Assembly (NCBI RefSeq): GCF_023238205.1
Contig: NZ_CP096659.1
Span: forward strand, 3,427,626 to 3,491,625
Direction: 5' to 3'
DNA length: 64,000 nucleotides
Origin: Halorussus limi
Lineage (GTDB): Archaea; Halobacteriota; Halobacteria; Halobacteriales; Haladaptataceae
Shown piece after piece: positions 38,156 through 45,788 of the stretch (the stretch's first letter is position 1; each line of letters opens with the position of its first letter). The translations under genes and the position numbers were made by a program. Below the pieces are notes generated by a model. The model did no database searches. It was not told where the DNA came from and was given only the letters and a program-made list of their open reading frames with translations.

Positions 38156-39679
38156 ATGGCACGCGACGATACGGCACGCGACCGCAGTTCGGACGATTCA
38201 CTGCTCGACCGACGCTCGTACCTCAAGATGGCCGGTGCGGCGGCCGCGACGGTCGGGGCGGCAGGCGTCTCCGCCAACTCCGCGGAGGCGGCGTCCTACG
38301 ACACCATCAAGGTTCCCGCGAACACGAAGAAGGTAATCGACGTGAACGGCGGCGAGACCTTCGAGAACAAACTCATCGACATCACGGCCGACGGCGCGCA
38401 CGTGAAGTTGATGACTCACGGCAGCGGGTGGACGGTCCGGAACGTCGGAGTCAAGGGCGAGAACAACAACATGGACGGTACCTACGGTACCTTCTACCTC
38501 CGCTGCACCGAGGACGGCGAGGCGCTCGCGGAGAACATCTACATGGGCGACGGCGCGGCCGACCGGTGCGGGCACGCGGCGGTCTCGGACTGGGCCAACG
38601 CCGGCACCGTCACCATCCGGAACATCCACGTTCAGGGCTGGGCGGCCGACGGGATGTACATGTCCCACGCGGGCAACCACGTCAAGCAGACGATGGGCGT
38701 CACGCAGGTCGAGAACGCCTACCTCAAGAACAACAACATCGAGAACTGTCGGCTCGGCACGCCCGGCAGTTACATCAAGGACAGCGTCGTCCACGTCGAG
38801 AGCCAGGACGCCGTCCCGTCCAACGAGTCGGGCCAGACCAACGCCCGCGGCATCTGGTTCAAGGAGCAGTCGGGCCTGAAGGCCATCAACTGCGACATCT
38901 CTGTCAAGGGCTCTCACGCGGTCTTCGCCAGCAACGAGGGCGAGGGCACGCTGGAGAACTGCCGAGTCGAAGGCCCCGTCACCGGCCCGGTCGAGCAGGT
39001 AAACGTCTCGGGCAGCCCCGACGTCACGCCGCCCGCGAGCGTCCCGATGTCGGCCGAGGAGGCCGCCTCGGGCGAAATCGACTCGTCGTCGAACACGTCC
39101 TCGCCCGCGAACGAGACCACCCAGTCGGACGGCACCAGCGACTCGCAGGGTAGCCTCTTCGAACTCGTCGCCGCGGAAGGCCACAAGAACGTGAAGTACG
39201 AGTTCACCGTCGAGGGGAGCGTCCGCAAGCGCACCTCCGGCGACGGCCCCAACTCCGAGAGCAGCGATAGCGTGACCGACAACGGCGACGGCACGGTGAC
39301 GGTGTCCGGCGTCGCGGGCAACGGCTTCGGCGACGCCTACTACGTGGACGGAGCCATCACGTCGGTGAATCTGGACGAGAGCGTCTGGACGCTCCGACTC
39401 GACGGTAGCGAGGTGACTCCCGACGACCTGACGCTCCCGAACAAACTGGTCATCGACGGCAGCAACCGCCCGCGCGTCGCGGCCGACTACACCTTCGAGG
39501 TCAGCGGTGCGGCGCGCAAGAGCACCGAACTCGGTTCGGTCCAGAAGAACGACAGCGTCTCGGCCGGCGAGATAACCGGGTCGGTCTTCGGCGGTAAGGA
39601 CGGCTACCGGTTCTCCGGCGAGGTCACCGGCTTCAGCCTCGACGGTGCCGCGAACGTCCGCGTCGAAGACGGGTCCTGA
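38156..39679 (+). CDS. Tat-exported beta-helix protein
   Basis: The 507-residue protein has a Tat signal (LLDRRSYLKMAG, then an Ala-rich core and likely cleavage near SAEAAS, about residue 45). It has no lipobox cysteine, so it is probably released or S-layer-associated. Residues 50-290 form beta-helix-like turns with short repeats (N-I-x-N/D-C-x-I). A Ser/Thr-rich linker (about 300-335) and two related C-terminal beta domains follow (about 338-420 and 425-507; both have YEFTVEG/YTFEVSG and a late VTGFSLD/ITSVNLD element). It likely binds or processes surface polysaccharide; function is inferred. Similar to the lipoprotein at 31284-32732. Confidence 0.8.
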   Translation: MARDDTARDRSSDDSLLDRRSYLKMAGAAAATVGAAGVSANSAEAASYDTIKVPANTKKVIDVNGGETFENKLIDITADGAHVKLMTHGSGWTVRNVGVKGENNNMDGTYGTFYLRCTEDGEALAENIYMGDGAADRCGHAAVSDWANAGTVTIRNIHVQGWAADGMYMSHAGNHVKQTMGVTQVENAYLKNNNIENCRLGTPGSYIKDSVVHVESQDAVPSNESGQTNARGIWFKEQSGLKAINCDISVKGSHAVFASNEGEGTLENCRVEGPVTGPVEQVNVSGSPDVTPPASVPMSAEEAASGEIDSSSNTSSPANETTQSDGTSDSQGSLFELVAAEGHKNVKYEFTVEGSVRKRTSGDGPNSESSDSVTDNGDGTVTVSGVAGNGFGDAYYVDGAITSVNLDESVWTLRLDGSEVTPDDLTLPNKLVIDGSNRPRVAADYTFEVSGAARKSTELGSVQKNDSVSAGEITGSVFGGKDGYRFSGEVTGFSLDGAANVRVEDGS

Positions 39680-40212
39680 GTCGGTTCCCCCGACGGCGCG
39701 CACTCCGCGGTCGTCCCCCTCTCCGATGCGGCCCGTGACCTTCCCCCAGCGTGGTCCGCGACCTCCCCTCTCGCCCGTCGATTCCGCCCTCCGTTCCCGG
39801 TTCGACTCCCTCATCGCCCTCCACGACGGCCGCTTCGCACCCGCTAACCGCTCTCCCCACGTCTCGATTTCCTCTCTTCCTCTCTACTCCCTCATTTTAC
39901 CCCCTCGACACTACTTTCTCTTCTTGACCTTCGTCCCTCCGTTGCGACGCTCTCCTTCTCTCGACAGTTCGTCGGAGTCACTCTTCGTCTCGACCGACAT
40001 CTCTCGTCCGGCGCCTCTCGTCCGACTCCTGACGGAGGGCCGACGACCTGCTCGAACCGTCGTTCCGGCCACTGTTTCACTCCGTTCCGCCATCCGTTCC
40101 CCGGAAATGCCGAATTACGCGCCGCTTTCGGCGAGCGATGACTTATAACGGAGTCGCACGTCGGCCCGAACGGCGGCGAGTCGGCCGGAAGCCAGCGACC
40201 GGCATCGTTCGG
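39680..40212. other. Gene-free region with a pyrimidine-rich plus strand
   Basis: About 530 nt contain no credible gene. From about 39700 to 40085 the plus strand is strongly biased to C and T, with many CTCT, CCCTC and TTCC runs. Open frames here are Ser/Arg/Pro-rich and do not look haloarchaeal. Confidence 0.6.
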
Positions 40213-40292
40213 CCATTATACTTAAATCGGCAAGCTAGCATTGAACAGAAGTCGGTACCTTTTTCAAGTGGTAATGACGCATTGAAGACTGC
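40213..40292 (+). promoter_or_regulatory. Duplicate of the Tat beta-helix gene promoter
   Basis: ACTTAAATC, TAGCATTGAAC, GAAGTCGGTA, a T-rich TATA-like element about 28 nt before the ATG, and a second GCATTGA 41 nt after the first match the 38.1 kb copy closely. Confidence 0.6.
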
Positions 40293-40514
40293 ATGGCACG
40301 CGACGTTACGGCACGCGACTCGAAGTCCGAAACGACCCTCCTCGACCGTCGTTCGGCCCGCTGGCACGCCGGGTCGACTTCGACGGCGACCGACGGGCGC
40401 GAGACTGCGACCTCGCCCGGAGCGAACCCCGCTGACGAGACCACTCCCGCTGGCACACCGACGCTCTGCCCTCCCGGCCGCGCGTCCGGCGCGGAGGTGC
40501 GCGATGGCTCCTGA
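40293..40514 (+). pseudogene. Truncated 5' copy of the Tat beta-helix gene
   Basis: The first 20 codons (MARDVTARDSKSETTLLDRRS) closely match the N-terminus of the intact gene (MARDDTARDRSSDDSLLDRRS), and the upstream region matches too. After the twin-arginine motif the similarity stops. The rest of the 73-codon frame is Thr/Pro/Gly-rich with no hydrophobic core, so it cannot be a working signal peptide. The frame ends by overlapping the start of the small gene at 40504 by 11 nt, so this promoter may now drive that gene. Confidence 0.7.
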
Positions 40515-40731
40515 GAACGCCCACTCCGAGACCGAGGGCTGGCAGGACGCGCCCCGCGACCCGGACCCCTCCGACCTCGGGTACGAACTGGACGACTGGG
40601 AAGTCATCCGCGCCCGGAAGGACGACCGCGGCCACCTGATGTTCCTCCCCGAAGAAGAAGAGATGCTCCGCGACGAGGCGTTCATCGTCGCCGACGCCCG
40701 CTCGGTCTGCGACGTCGTCGACCGAATCTAA
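40504..40731 (+). CDS. Small acidic haloarchaeal protein of unknown function
   Basis: The 75-residue soluble protein is very acidic, with a conserved-looking core DLGYELDDWEVIRARKDD and LMFLPEEEEMLRDEAFIVADA. I recognise the style of a small conserved haloarchaeal protein but not a named family. It starts inside the end of the truncated Tat fragment and ends with a 4-nt overlap against the GlmM gene on the opposite strand. No catalytic motif is visible. Confidence 0.7.
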   Translation: MAPENAHSETEGWQDAPRDPDPSDLGYELDDWEVIRARKDDRGHLMFLPEEEEMLRDEAFIVADARSVCDVVDRI

Positions 40732-42095
40732 CCGCTTCGCTCTACACGTTCCGCCTCGCCTCCGACGCCGGCGCGTTCGACCGCGCGACTCGCCTCCTCC
40801 ACCGCGTTTCTGGCTTCTCCGAACAACCGGTCGGCCCGTCCCTCGCTTCTTGCTTCTGCAGTGACCCGGACCAGCGGTTGAGTCCCGCTCGCGCGCACGA
40901 GGAACCACCCGTCGTCGGTTCCGACGCGCACGCCGTCGAGCGCGTTCACGTCGTCGTACTCCGCGAAGACGCGCTCGCGGACTCGCTCCATCACGGCCGC
41001 CTTCTCGTCGGTCTCGACGCTGCCGCGCCGGAGCGGGTAGCTCTCGACCTCGCCCACGAGCGCGTCGAGCGACCCGCGCCGGGCGACCAGTCCCGCCAGC
41101 CGACACGCCGCCAGCGGACCGTCGGGGCAGAGCGTCTCGTCGGGCCAAATCCACGCGCCGCTGGGTTCGCCGCCGAACGCGACGCCCCCGTCGGTCGCGC
41201 GCTCGGCCACGTACACGTCGCCGACCCGCGTCCGGGAGACCGACGCGCCCTGTCGTTCGAGCGTGTCGGCGACCGTCAGACTGGTGTCGACCGGGACCGC
41301 GACCTCGTCGCCGGGGTTGGCGGCCTCCCGAGCGAACAGCGCGAGCAGCACGTCGCCCGAGACGAACTCGCCGGACTCGGTGGCGGCCCGCATCCGGTCG
41401 GCGTCGCCGTCGTGGGCGATACCGAGGTCGGCGTCGGTCGCCGCGACGAACTCCGAGAGCGCCCGGCAGTTCTCCGCGGTGGGTTCGCTCGGGCGCGCGG
41501 GGAACGACCCGTCGGGTCGGTCGTTGAGCGTCCGCACGTCGTGGCCGAGTCGGCGCAGCGCCTCGGCCGTGACCTGCCCGACGCCGTTGCCCGCGTCCAC
41601 GACTATCGAGAGGTCGCCCGGCGCGGCCGCGCGCTCCAGCGCCCGCGCGTGGCGCTCCTCGGCCCCGTCCCACGACGACTCTTCGCCGAGGCCGTCCCAT
41701 TCTCGGAGGTCGTAGTTCTCTTCGCGCACGCGAGCGGCGACGGCCTCGCGCTGGCGCTCGTCGAACGCCTGCCCCGAGGGGTTCCAGAGCTTCAGGCCGT
41801 TGTCGGGGGCCGGGTTGTGGCTGGCCGTCACCATCAGGCCCGCGTCGGCGTCTCGCCAGCCGACGCTCCGGGCGACCGTGGGCGTGGCGGCCTCGCCGAG
41901 GCGAATCGCGTCCGCGCCGCACTCTCGGAGGCCCGAGACCGCGGCGTCGGCCAGCATCCGGCCGCTTTCGCGGGCGTCTCTGCCGACCACAACTCGGTCG
42001 TAGCCCTCGCTCGCGAGAGCGCGCCCCACCGCGAGCGCGAGGTCGCAGGTCACTTCGTCGCCGATTCGTCCGCGGATGCCGCTGGTTCCGAACAT
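40728..42095 (-). CDS. glmM: Phosphoglucosamine mutase / phosphohexomutase (GlmM-like)
   Basis: The 455-residue alpha-D-phosphohexomutase would interconvert glucosamine 6-phosphate and 1-phosphate for UDP-GlcNAc synthesis. The phosphoserine Ser92 lies in TASHNP, the Mg loop is DGDADR, the sugar-binding motif GEPSG, and the phosphate-binding loop RASGTQPLVRV. Archaeal members can also act on mannose or glucose phosphates, so specificity is inferred. Here glmS and glmU occur in the same window and share the promoter element. Its ATG abuts the stop of the upstream winged-helix gene (no spacer), so both come from promoter element d. Confidence 0.87.
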   Translation of the reverse strand: MFGTSGIRGRIGDEVTCDLALAVGRALASEGYDRVVVGRDARESGRMLADAAVSGLRECGADAIRLGEAATPTVARSVGWRDADAGLMVTASHNPAPDNGLKLWNPSGQAFDERQREAVAARVREENYDLREWDGLGEESSWDGAEERHARALERAAAPGDLSIVVDAGNGVGQVTAEALRRLGHDVRTLNDRPDGSFPARPSEPTAENCRALSEFVAATDADLGIAHDGDADRMRAATESGEFVSGDVLLALFAREAANPGDEVAVPVDTSLTVADTLERQGASVSRTRVGDVYVAERATDGGVAFGGEPSGAWIWPDETLCPDGPLAACRLAGLVARRGSLDALVGEVESYPLRRGSVETDEKAAVMERVRERVFAEYDDVNALDGVRVGTDDGWFLVRASGTQPLVRVTAEARSEGRADRLFGEARNAVEEASRAVERAGVGGEAERVERSG

Positions 42096-42656
42096 CTAAT
42101 TTTCCTGTCCGTTGACGTGGTGCAGTTCAGGCGGCGTGCCGACCTTGCCGCCGCGCCTGTACGAGAAGTAGTGGACGACCGCCGAGACGCCGAACACCGC
42201 GAGGATGAGCGTCGCCAACACGAGACCGGGAATCATTCCGAAAGGAGGGACGCCGATCCAGACCGCCGCGACCAGCAGCGAACTGGCCCCGACGAGTCCG
42301 AGGTAGTATCTGTCCCACGGGAATTCCTCGCGGGAGACGTCGCCCAGATAGAGGTCGAGGTCCGAGGCCCGGTCGCCGAGTCGGACGATACCCTCGTCGC
42401 GGTCGTACTCGACGATGTCCGCCTCGTCGAGTTTCGGCAGATGGGTCTGATAGAGGGAGATGTACACGCGCTTGCGCTGTTCGGTGGAGAGGGCCGCGGG
42501 AGTCGTCTCGTTCTCCCACGCCGCGACCTGTTCGGTCAGGTCCGAGAGTTCGGTCTCGCCGCCCTCCTGTCGGAGGTAGTACAGCGCGTATCGACGTCGA
42601 GGACTCTTCAGAACCTCGAACACCTCGTCCTGAGAGAGTCCGTCAGCGCGAGACAT
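42096..42656 (-). CDS. Membrane-bound winged-helix protein
   Basis: The 186-residue protein joins an N-terminal winged-helix domain (about residues 8-100, with SPRRRYALYYLRQ and YQTHLPKLDEADIVEYD) to two C-terminal membrane helices (about 120-140 and 143-165). It resembles the soluble protein at 16463-16834. A membrane-tethered DNA-binding protein at the head of the glmM operon is a candidate envelope-sensing regulator, but that is inference. ATG at 42656 is preceded by a GGGGGAG ribosome-binding sequence and by a short upstream open frame (42643-42744) that overlaps it. Confidence 0.8.
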   Translation of the reverse strand: MSRADGLSQDEVFEVLKSPRRRYALYYLRQEGGETELSDLTEQVAAWENETTPAALSTEQRKRVYISLYQTHLPKLDEADIVEYDRDEGIVRLGDRASDLDLYLGDVSREEFPWDRYYLGLVGASSLLVAAVWIGVPPFGMIPGLVLATLILAVFGVSAVVHYFSYRRGGKVGTPPELHHVNGQEN

Positions 42657-42744
42657 GCTCCCCCGGAACTCGGCAGGTCGTCGGAGGCGATACGCGCTCG
42701 GAGCCACCGGGTCGGGAGGATGTCCGCAGGTGAGACCGCCGCAT
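42643..42744 (-). CDS. Putative 33-34 residue upstream peptide overlapping the winged-helix gene
   Basis: Its ATG at 42744 is exactly 25 nt downstream of TAACAAAG element d, as expected for a leaderless start. The peptide is Arg/Ser/Pro-rich, has no recognisable domain, and its stop lies about 14 nt inside the winged-helix gene. Whether it is translated cannot be decided from sequence. Confidence 0.35.
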   Translation of the reverse strand: MRRSHLRTSSRPGGSERVSPPTTCRVPGEHVSR

Positions 42745-42768
42745 ACCCTCGATATTGGCGCATTGGCA

Positions 42769-42798
42769 CTTTGTTACCCACCTACTGCCGACGGGTAG
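42769..42798 (-). promoter_or_regulatory. TAACAAAG promoter element, copy d (winged-helix-glmM operon)
   Basis: Minus-strand CTAC (42798-42795), 18-nt spacer, TAACAAAG (42776-42769), with CA 9 nt before TAAC. The next 13 bases also match the flank of copy b, TGSCAATSC. Confidence 0.7.
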
Positions 42799-42927
42799 TC
42801 CGACGGTACGACGGGTCTCGTCGGCGATACGGGGACAGTAACGCTCCCGATGGGGTCGGCGTACCGGCAGGTTCCCTCGCGGGCGCTATCCGGCGAAAAA
42901 CCCGCCGAGAGCGTCGATAAGAGCGGT

Positions 42928-42958
42928 CTACCCGAAATCAAGGCGCCATATAACAAAG
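42928..42958 (+). promoter_or_regulatory. TAACAAAG promoter element, copy e (wbp-like operon)
   Basis: CTAC, 19-nt spacer, TAACAAAG. The internal CA is 10 nt rather than 9 nt before TAAC. It lies about 140 nt upstream of the first gene of the nucleotide-sugar operon and is divergent from copy d. Between it and that gene is a 23-codon open frame (43034-43105). Confidence 0.65.
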
Positions 42959-43033
42959 AGGAACACAGGTCATTGAGTCGATAACGCCCGGCCCGCCGTC
43001 AGGCGATGCGGCCGGGCAATCGACTAACTGACT

Positions 43034-43105
43034 ATGATTCCGTTACTGACTGCGAACGATACGCTGGGTTCCCGCTCCCCCGGGGAGGTGAGCCAGCGTG
43101 GCTAA
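43034..43105 (+). CDS. Putative 23-residue peptide overlapping the first gene of the wbp-like operon
   Basis: An ATG at 43034 opens a 23-codon frame whose stop overlaps the GTG start at 43098 by 8 nt. The GGAGGTG ribosome-binding site of the following gene lies within it. The peptide shows no domain. It is listed because similar short frames precede two other units with the same promoter element. Confidence 0.3.
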   Translation: MIPLLTANDTLGSRSPGEVSQRG

Positions 43106-43718
43106 GGCCGACACGCGGTCCGAGCGCGACGACCGAATCGCTCCCGAACTCGGCGACGACTGCGAGGTGTCGCCGAGCGCCACGGTCGGCCACCGCCACC
43201 GCGAGGACGCCGCCCCGCCCAGAATCGGCGACCGAGCGACCATTCGCTCGGGCACCGTCGTCTACGCCGACGTGGAGATCGGCGACGACTTCACCACCGG
43301 CCACGACGTGCTGGTCCGGGAGGACACCCGCGCCGGCGACGACGTGGTGGTCGGCACGAACACCGTCATCGACGGGACCACGACCGTCGGTTCCCACGTC
43401 AGCCTCCAGACGGGCGTCTACGTCCCGACGAACACGACCATCGGCGACGAGGTGTTCGTCGGTCCCAACGCGGTGCTGACCAACGACGCCTACCCCATCC
43501 GCGAGGAGTACGACCTCGAGGGACCGACGCTCGAAGACCACGTCTCTGTCGGCGCAAACGCGACGCTCCTCCCCGGCGTGACCGTCGGTGAAGGCTCGTT
43601 CGTCGCGGCCGGAGCGGTCGTGACCGAGGACGTGCCGCCCGAGACGCTGGCGGTGGGTGCGCCCGCCGAGTTCCGGGACCTGCCCGAGGAGTTGCGAGGG
43701 GGGAACCGGATAGCATGA
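43098..43718 (+). CDS. Left-handed beta-helix N-acetyltransferase (WbpD-like)
   Basis: The 206-residue protein is built of hexapeptide repeats (I/V-G-D-x-x-x), typical of acyltransferases that N-acetylate 3-amino sugars. By context it would acetylate UDP-GlcNAc(3NH2)A, the WbpD step. The GTG start at 43098 is preceded by GGAGGTG at 7-nt spacing, a clear ribosome-binding site. It is the first gene of a chain in which almost every neighbouring pair overlaps by 4-11 nt. Confidence 0.85.
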   Translation: MAKADTRSERDDRIAPELGDDCEVSPSATVGHRHREDAAPPRIGDRATIRSGTVVYADVEIGDDFTTGHDVLVREDTRAGDDVVVGTNTVIDGTTTVGSHVSLQTGVYVPTNTTIGDEVFVGPNAVLTNDAYPIREEYDLEGPTLEDHVSVGANATLLPGVTVGEGSFVAAGAVVTEDVPPETLAVGAPAEFRDLPEELRGGNRIA

Positions 43719-44800
43719 GCGTCCCCATCGCCGACCCGGAGATGGGCGAGCGCGAAATCGAGCGCGTCCGCGAGGTCATGGAGTCGGGTCGCATCGCCGA
43801 CGGGCCCGAGGTCCGGGCCTTCGAGGACGAGTTCGCGGCCCTCTGCGGAACCGACCACGGCGTCGCCACGAGCAACGGGACGACCGCGCTCCACACCGCC
43901 TTCGAGGCACTCGGCGTCGGGCCGGGCGACAAGGTGGTGACGACGCCGTTCTCGTTCGTCGCCAGCGCGAACGCGATTCGACTCGCGGGCGCGCAACCGG
44001 TCTTCGCCGACGTGGACCCCGAGACGTACAACCTCGACCCGGTCGCGGTCGAGGAGGTCGTCCGGCGCGAGGACGACGTGTCCGCGGTCCTGCCGGTCCA
44101 CCTCTACGGCCTGCCCGCCGAGATGGACCACCTGCTCGACGTGGCCGACGACTACGACCTCGCGGTCATCGAGGACGCCGCGCAGGCCCACGGCGCGCAG
44201 TTCCGAGGTCAACCCGTCGGGTCGCTCGGCGACGCGGCCTGCTTCTCGATGTACCCGACGAAGAACATGACCACGGGCGAGGGCGGCGTCGTGACGACCG
44301 ACCGCGACGACGTGGCCGAGAAGGCCGCGAGTTTCGTCAACCACGGTCGCCCGCCGGAGGGCGGCTATCGCCACGTCAGGGTCGGCCACAACTTCCGCAT
44401 GACCTCCATCGCGGCCGCCATCGGCCGAGTCCAGTTGGACCGCCTGCCCGACTACAACGAGGCCCGGCGGTCGAACGCGGCCTACCTCACCGACTCGCTG
44501 GCCGACGCCGACGTGGTGACCCCGACCGAACCCGACGACCGGACCCACGTCTACCATCAGTACACGATTCGGACCGAGGACCGGGACGGTCTGGCCGACT
44601 ACCTCGACGAGGCGGGCGTCGGCACGGGCGTCTACTACCCGACGCCGATTCACGAACAGCCAGCGTACGACGACGTGAGCCACGACGCGCCGGTCGCCGA
44701 GCGGGCGGCCGACGAGGCGCTCTCGCTCCCGGTGCATCCGAACGTCTCCGAACAGGACCTCCGAACCATCGCCTCCGCAATTCAAGAGTATGAACGCTGA
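43715..44800 (+). CDS. DegT/DnrJ/EryC1/StrS aminotransferase (WbpE-like)
   Basis: The 361-residue PLP-dependent aminotransferase has Asp154 in VIEDAAQAHG and Lys183 in YPTKNMTTGEGG as the PLP lysine. By context it aminates the 3-keto group of a UDP-GlcNAc-derived uronic acid, the WbpE step. The start overlaps the acetyltransferase stop (ATGA). Enzymes of this fold act on many keto-sugars, so the substrate rests on operon context. Confidence 0.87.
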   Translation: MSVPIADPEMGEREIERVREVMESGRIADGPEVRAFEDEFAALCGTDHGVATSNGTTALHTAFEALGVGPGDKVVTTPFSFVASANAIRLAGAQPVFADVDPETYNLDPVAVEEVVRREDDVSAVLPVHLYGLPAEMDHLLDVADDYDLAVIEDAAQAHGAQFRGQPVGSLGDAACFSMYPTKNMTTGEGGVVTTDRDDVAEKAASFVNHGRPPEGGYRHVRVGHNFRMTSIAAAIGRVQLDRLPDYNEARRSNAAYLTDSLADADVVTPTEPDDRTHVYHQYTIRTEDRDGLADYLDEAGVGTGVYYPTPIHEQPAYDDVSHDAPVAERAADEALSLPVHPNVSEQDLRTIASAIQEYER

Positions 44801-45788
44801 ACCGACAGACGAACCGACGAACGCCGCGGTCATCGGCGTCGGAAGCATGGGCCGCCACCACGCGCGAGTGTACAGCGAACTGCCGGACGTGAACCTCGTC
44901 GGCGTCTTCGACGTGAACGACGAGCAGGCCCGCGAGGTCGCCGCCGACCACGGTTCGACCGCGATGGAGATGGACGCGCTCCTCCGAGCGGCCGACGTGG
45001 CCTCCGTCGCGGTGCCGACCCAGTTCCACGCCGACATCGCGCGCGACTGCATCGACCACGGCGTGGACGTGCTGGTCGAGAAGCCATTCGTGGACGACGC
45101 GGCGGTCGGCCGCGAACTGATAGACCGGGCCGACGACGCGGGCGTGACGATACAGGTCGGCCACGTCGAGCGGTTCAACCCCGCGATTCGGGCGCTCGCC
45201 GACATCGTGGCCGACCTCGACGTCATCGCCGTCGACGCCCAGCGACTCGGCCCGCCGCCGGAGGGCCGGCAGGTGGACGAGAGCGCGGTGATGGACCTGA
45301 TGATTCACGACATCGACGTGGTGCTGGCGATGCTCGGTGAGTCGCCCGAGACCGTCACTGCCCACGGCGTCAGGAACAACCAGTACGCGACCGCGGACCT
45401 CACGTTCGACGACGGGACCGTCGCCTCGCTGACCGCGAGCAGAGTGACCCAACAGCGCGTCCGGAAACTCGCCATCACGGCCGAGAGCTGTCGGGTCAAC
45501 GTCGATTACATCGACCGGTCGGTCGAGATTCACCGCCACTCGCTGCCCGAGTACATCGAGGACAACGGCGACGTGCGCTACCGCCACGAGAGCATCGTGG
45601 AGCGCCCGACCGTCCAGACCGGCGAACCGCTCAAGAACGAGTTGGAGTCGTTCGTCTCGGCGGCCACCGGCGACGGCGACCCGGTGGTCTCCGGCGAGGA
45701 CGGCCTCCGAGTACTCGAAGTCGCGCGCGAGATTCACGACGCGGCCGCCGCGGACGAGCGCCCCGAAGCGGAGGTGAGCGCCCGGTGA
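44790..45788 (+). CDS. Gfo/Idh/MocA oxidoreductase (WbpB-like)
   Basis: The 332-residue oxidoreductase has an N-terminal Rossmann fold (GVGSMGRHHARVY) and the family EKPF motif near residue 95. The GfoIdhMocA C-terminal domain contains the HDIDVVL segment. It would oxidise the C3 hydroxyl of UDP-GlcNAcA with NAD+, the WbpB step that feeds the aminotransferase. It overlaps both neighbours (11 nt upstream, 4 nt downstream). Confidence 0.85.
   Translation: MNAEPTDEPTNAAVIGVGSMGRHHARVYSELPDVNLVGVFDVNDEQAREVAADHGSTAMEMDALLRAADVASVAVPTQFHADIARDCIDHGVDVLVEKPFVDDAAVGRELIDRADDAGVTIQVGHVERFNPAIRALADIVADLDVIAVDAQRLGPPPEGRQVDESAVMDLMIHDIDVVLAMLGESPETVTAHGVRNNQYATADLTFDDGTVASLTASRVTQQRVRKLAITAESCRVNVDYIDRSVEIHRHSLPEYIEDNGDVRYRHESIVERPTVQTGEPLKNELESFVSAATGDGDPVVSGEDGLRVLEVAREIHDAAAADERPEAEVSAR

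Noticed and set aside
43006-43479. Open frame overlapping the WbpD-like gene from an ATG at 43006
   Set aside because: It is out of frame with the acetyltransferase, which has a strong ribosome-binding site and clear hexapeptide repeats; the encoded sequence is Arg/Ser/Thr-rich.
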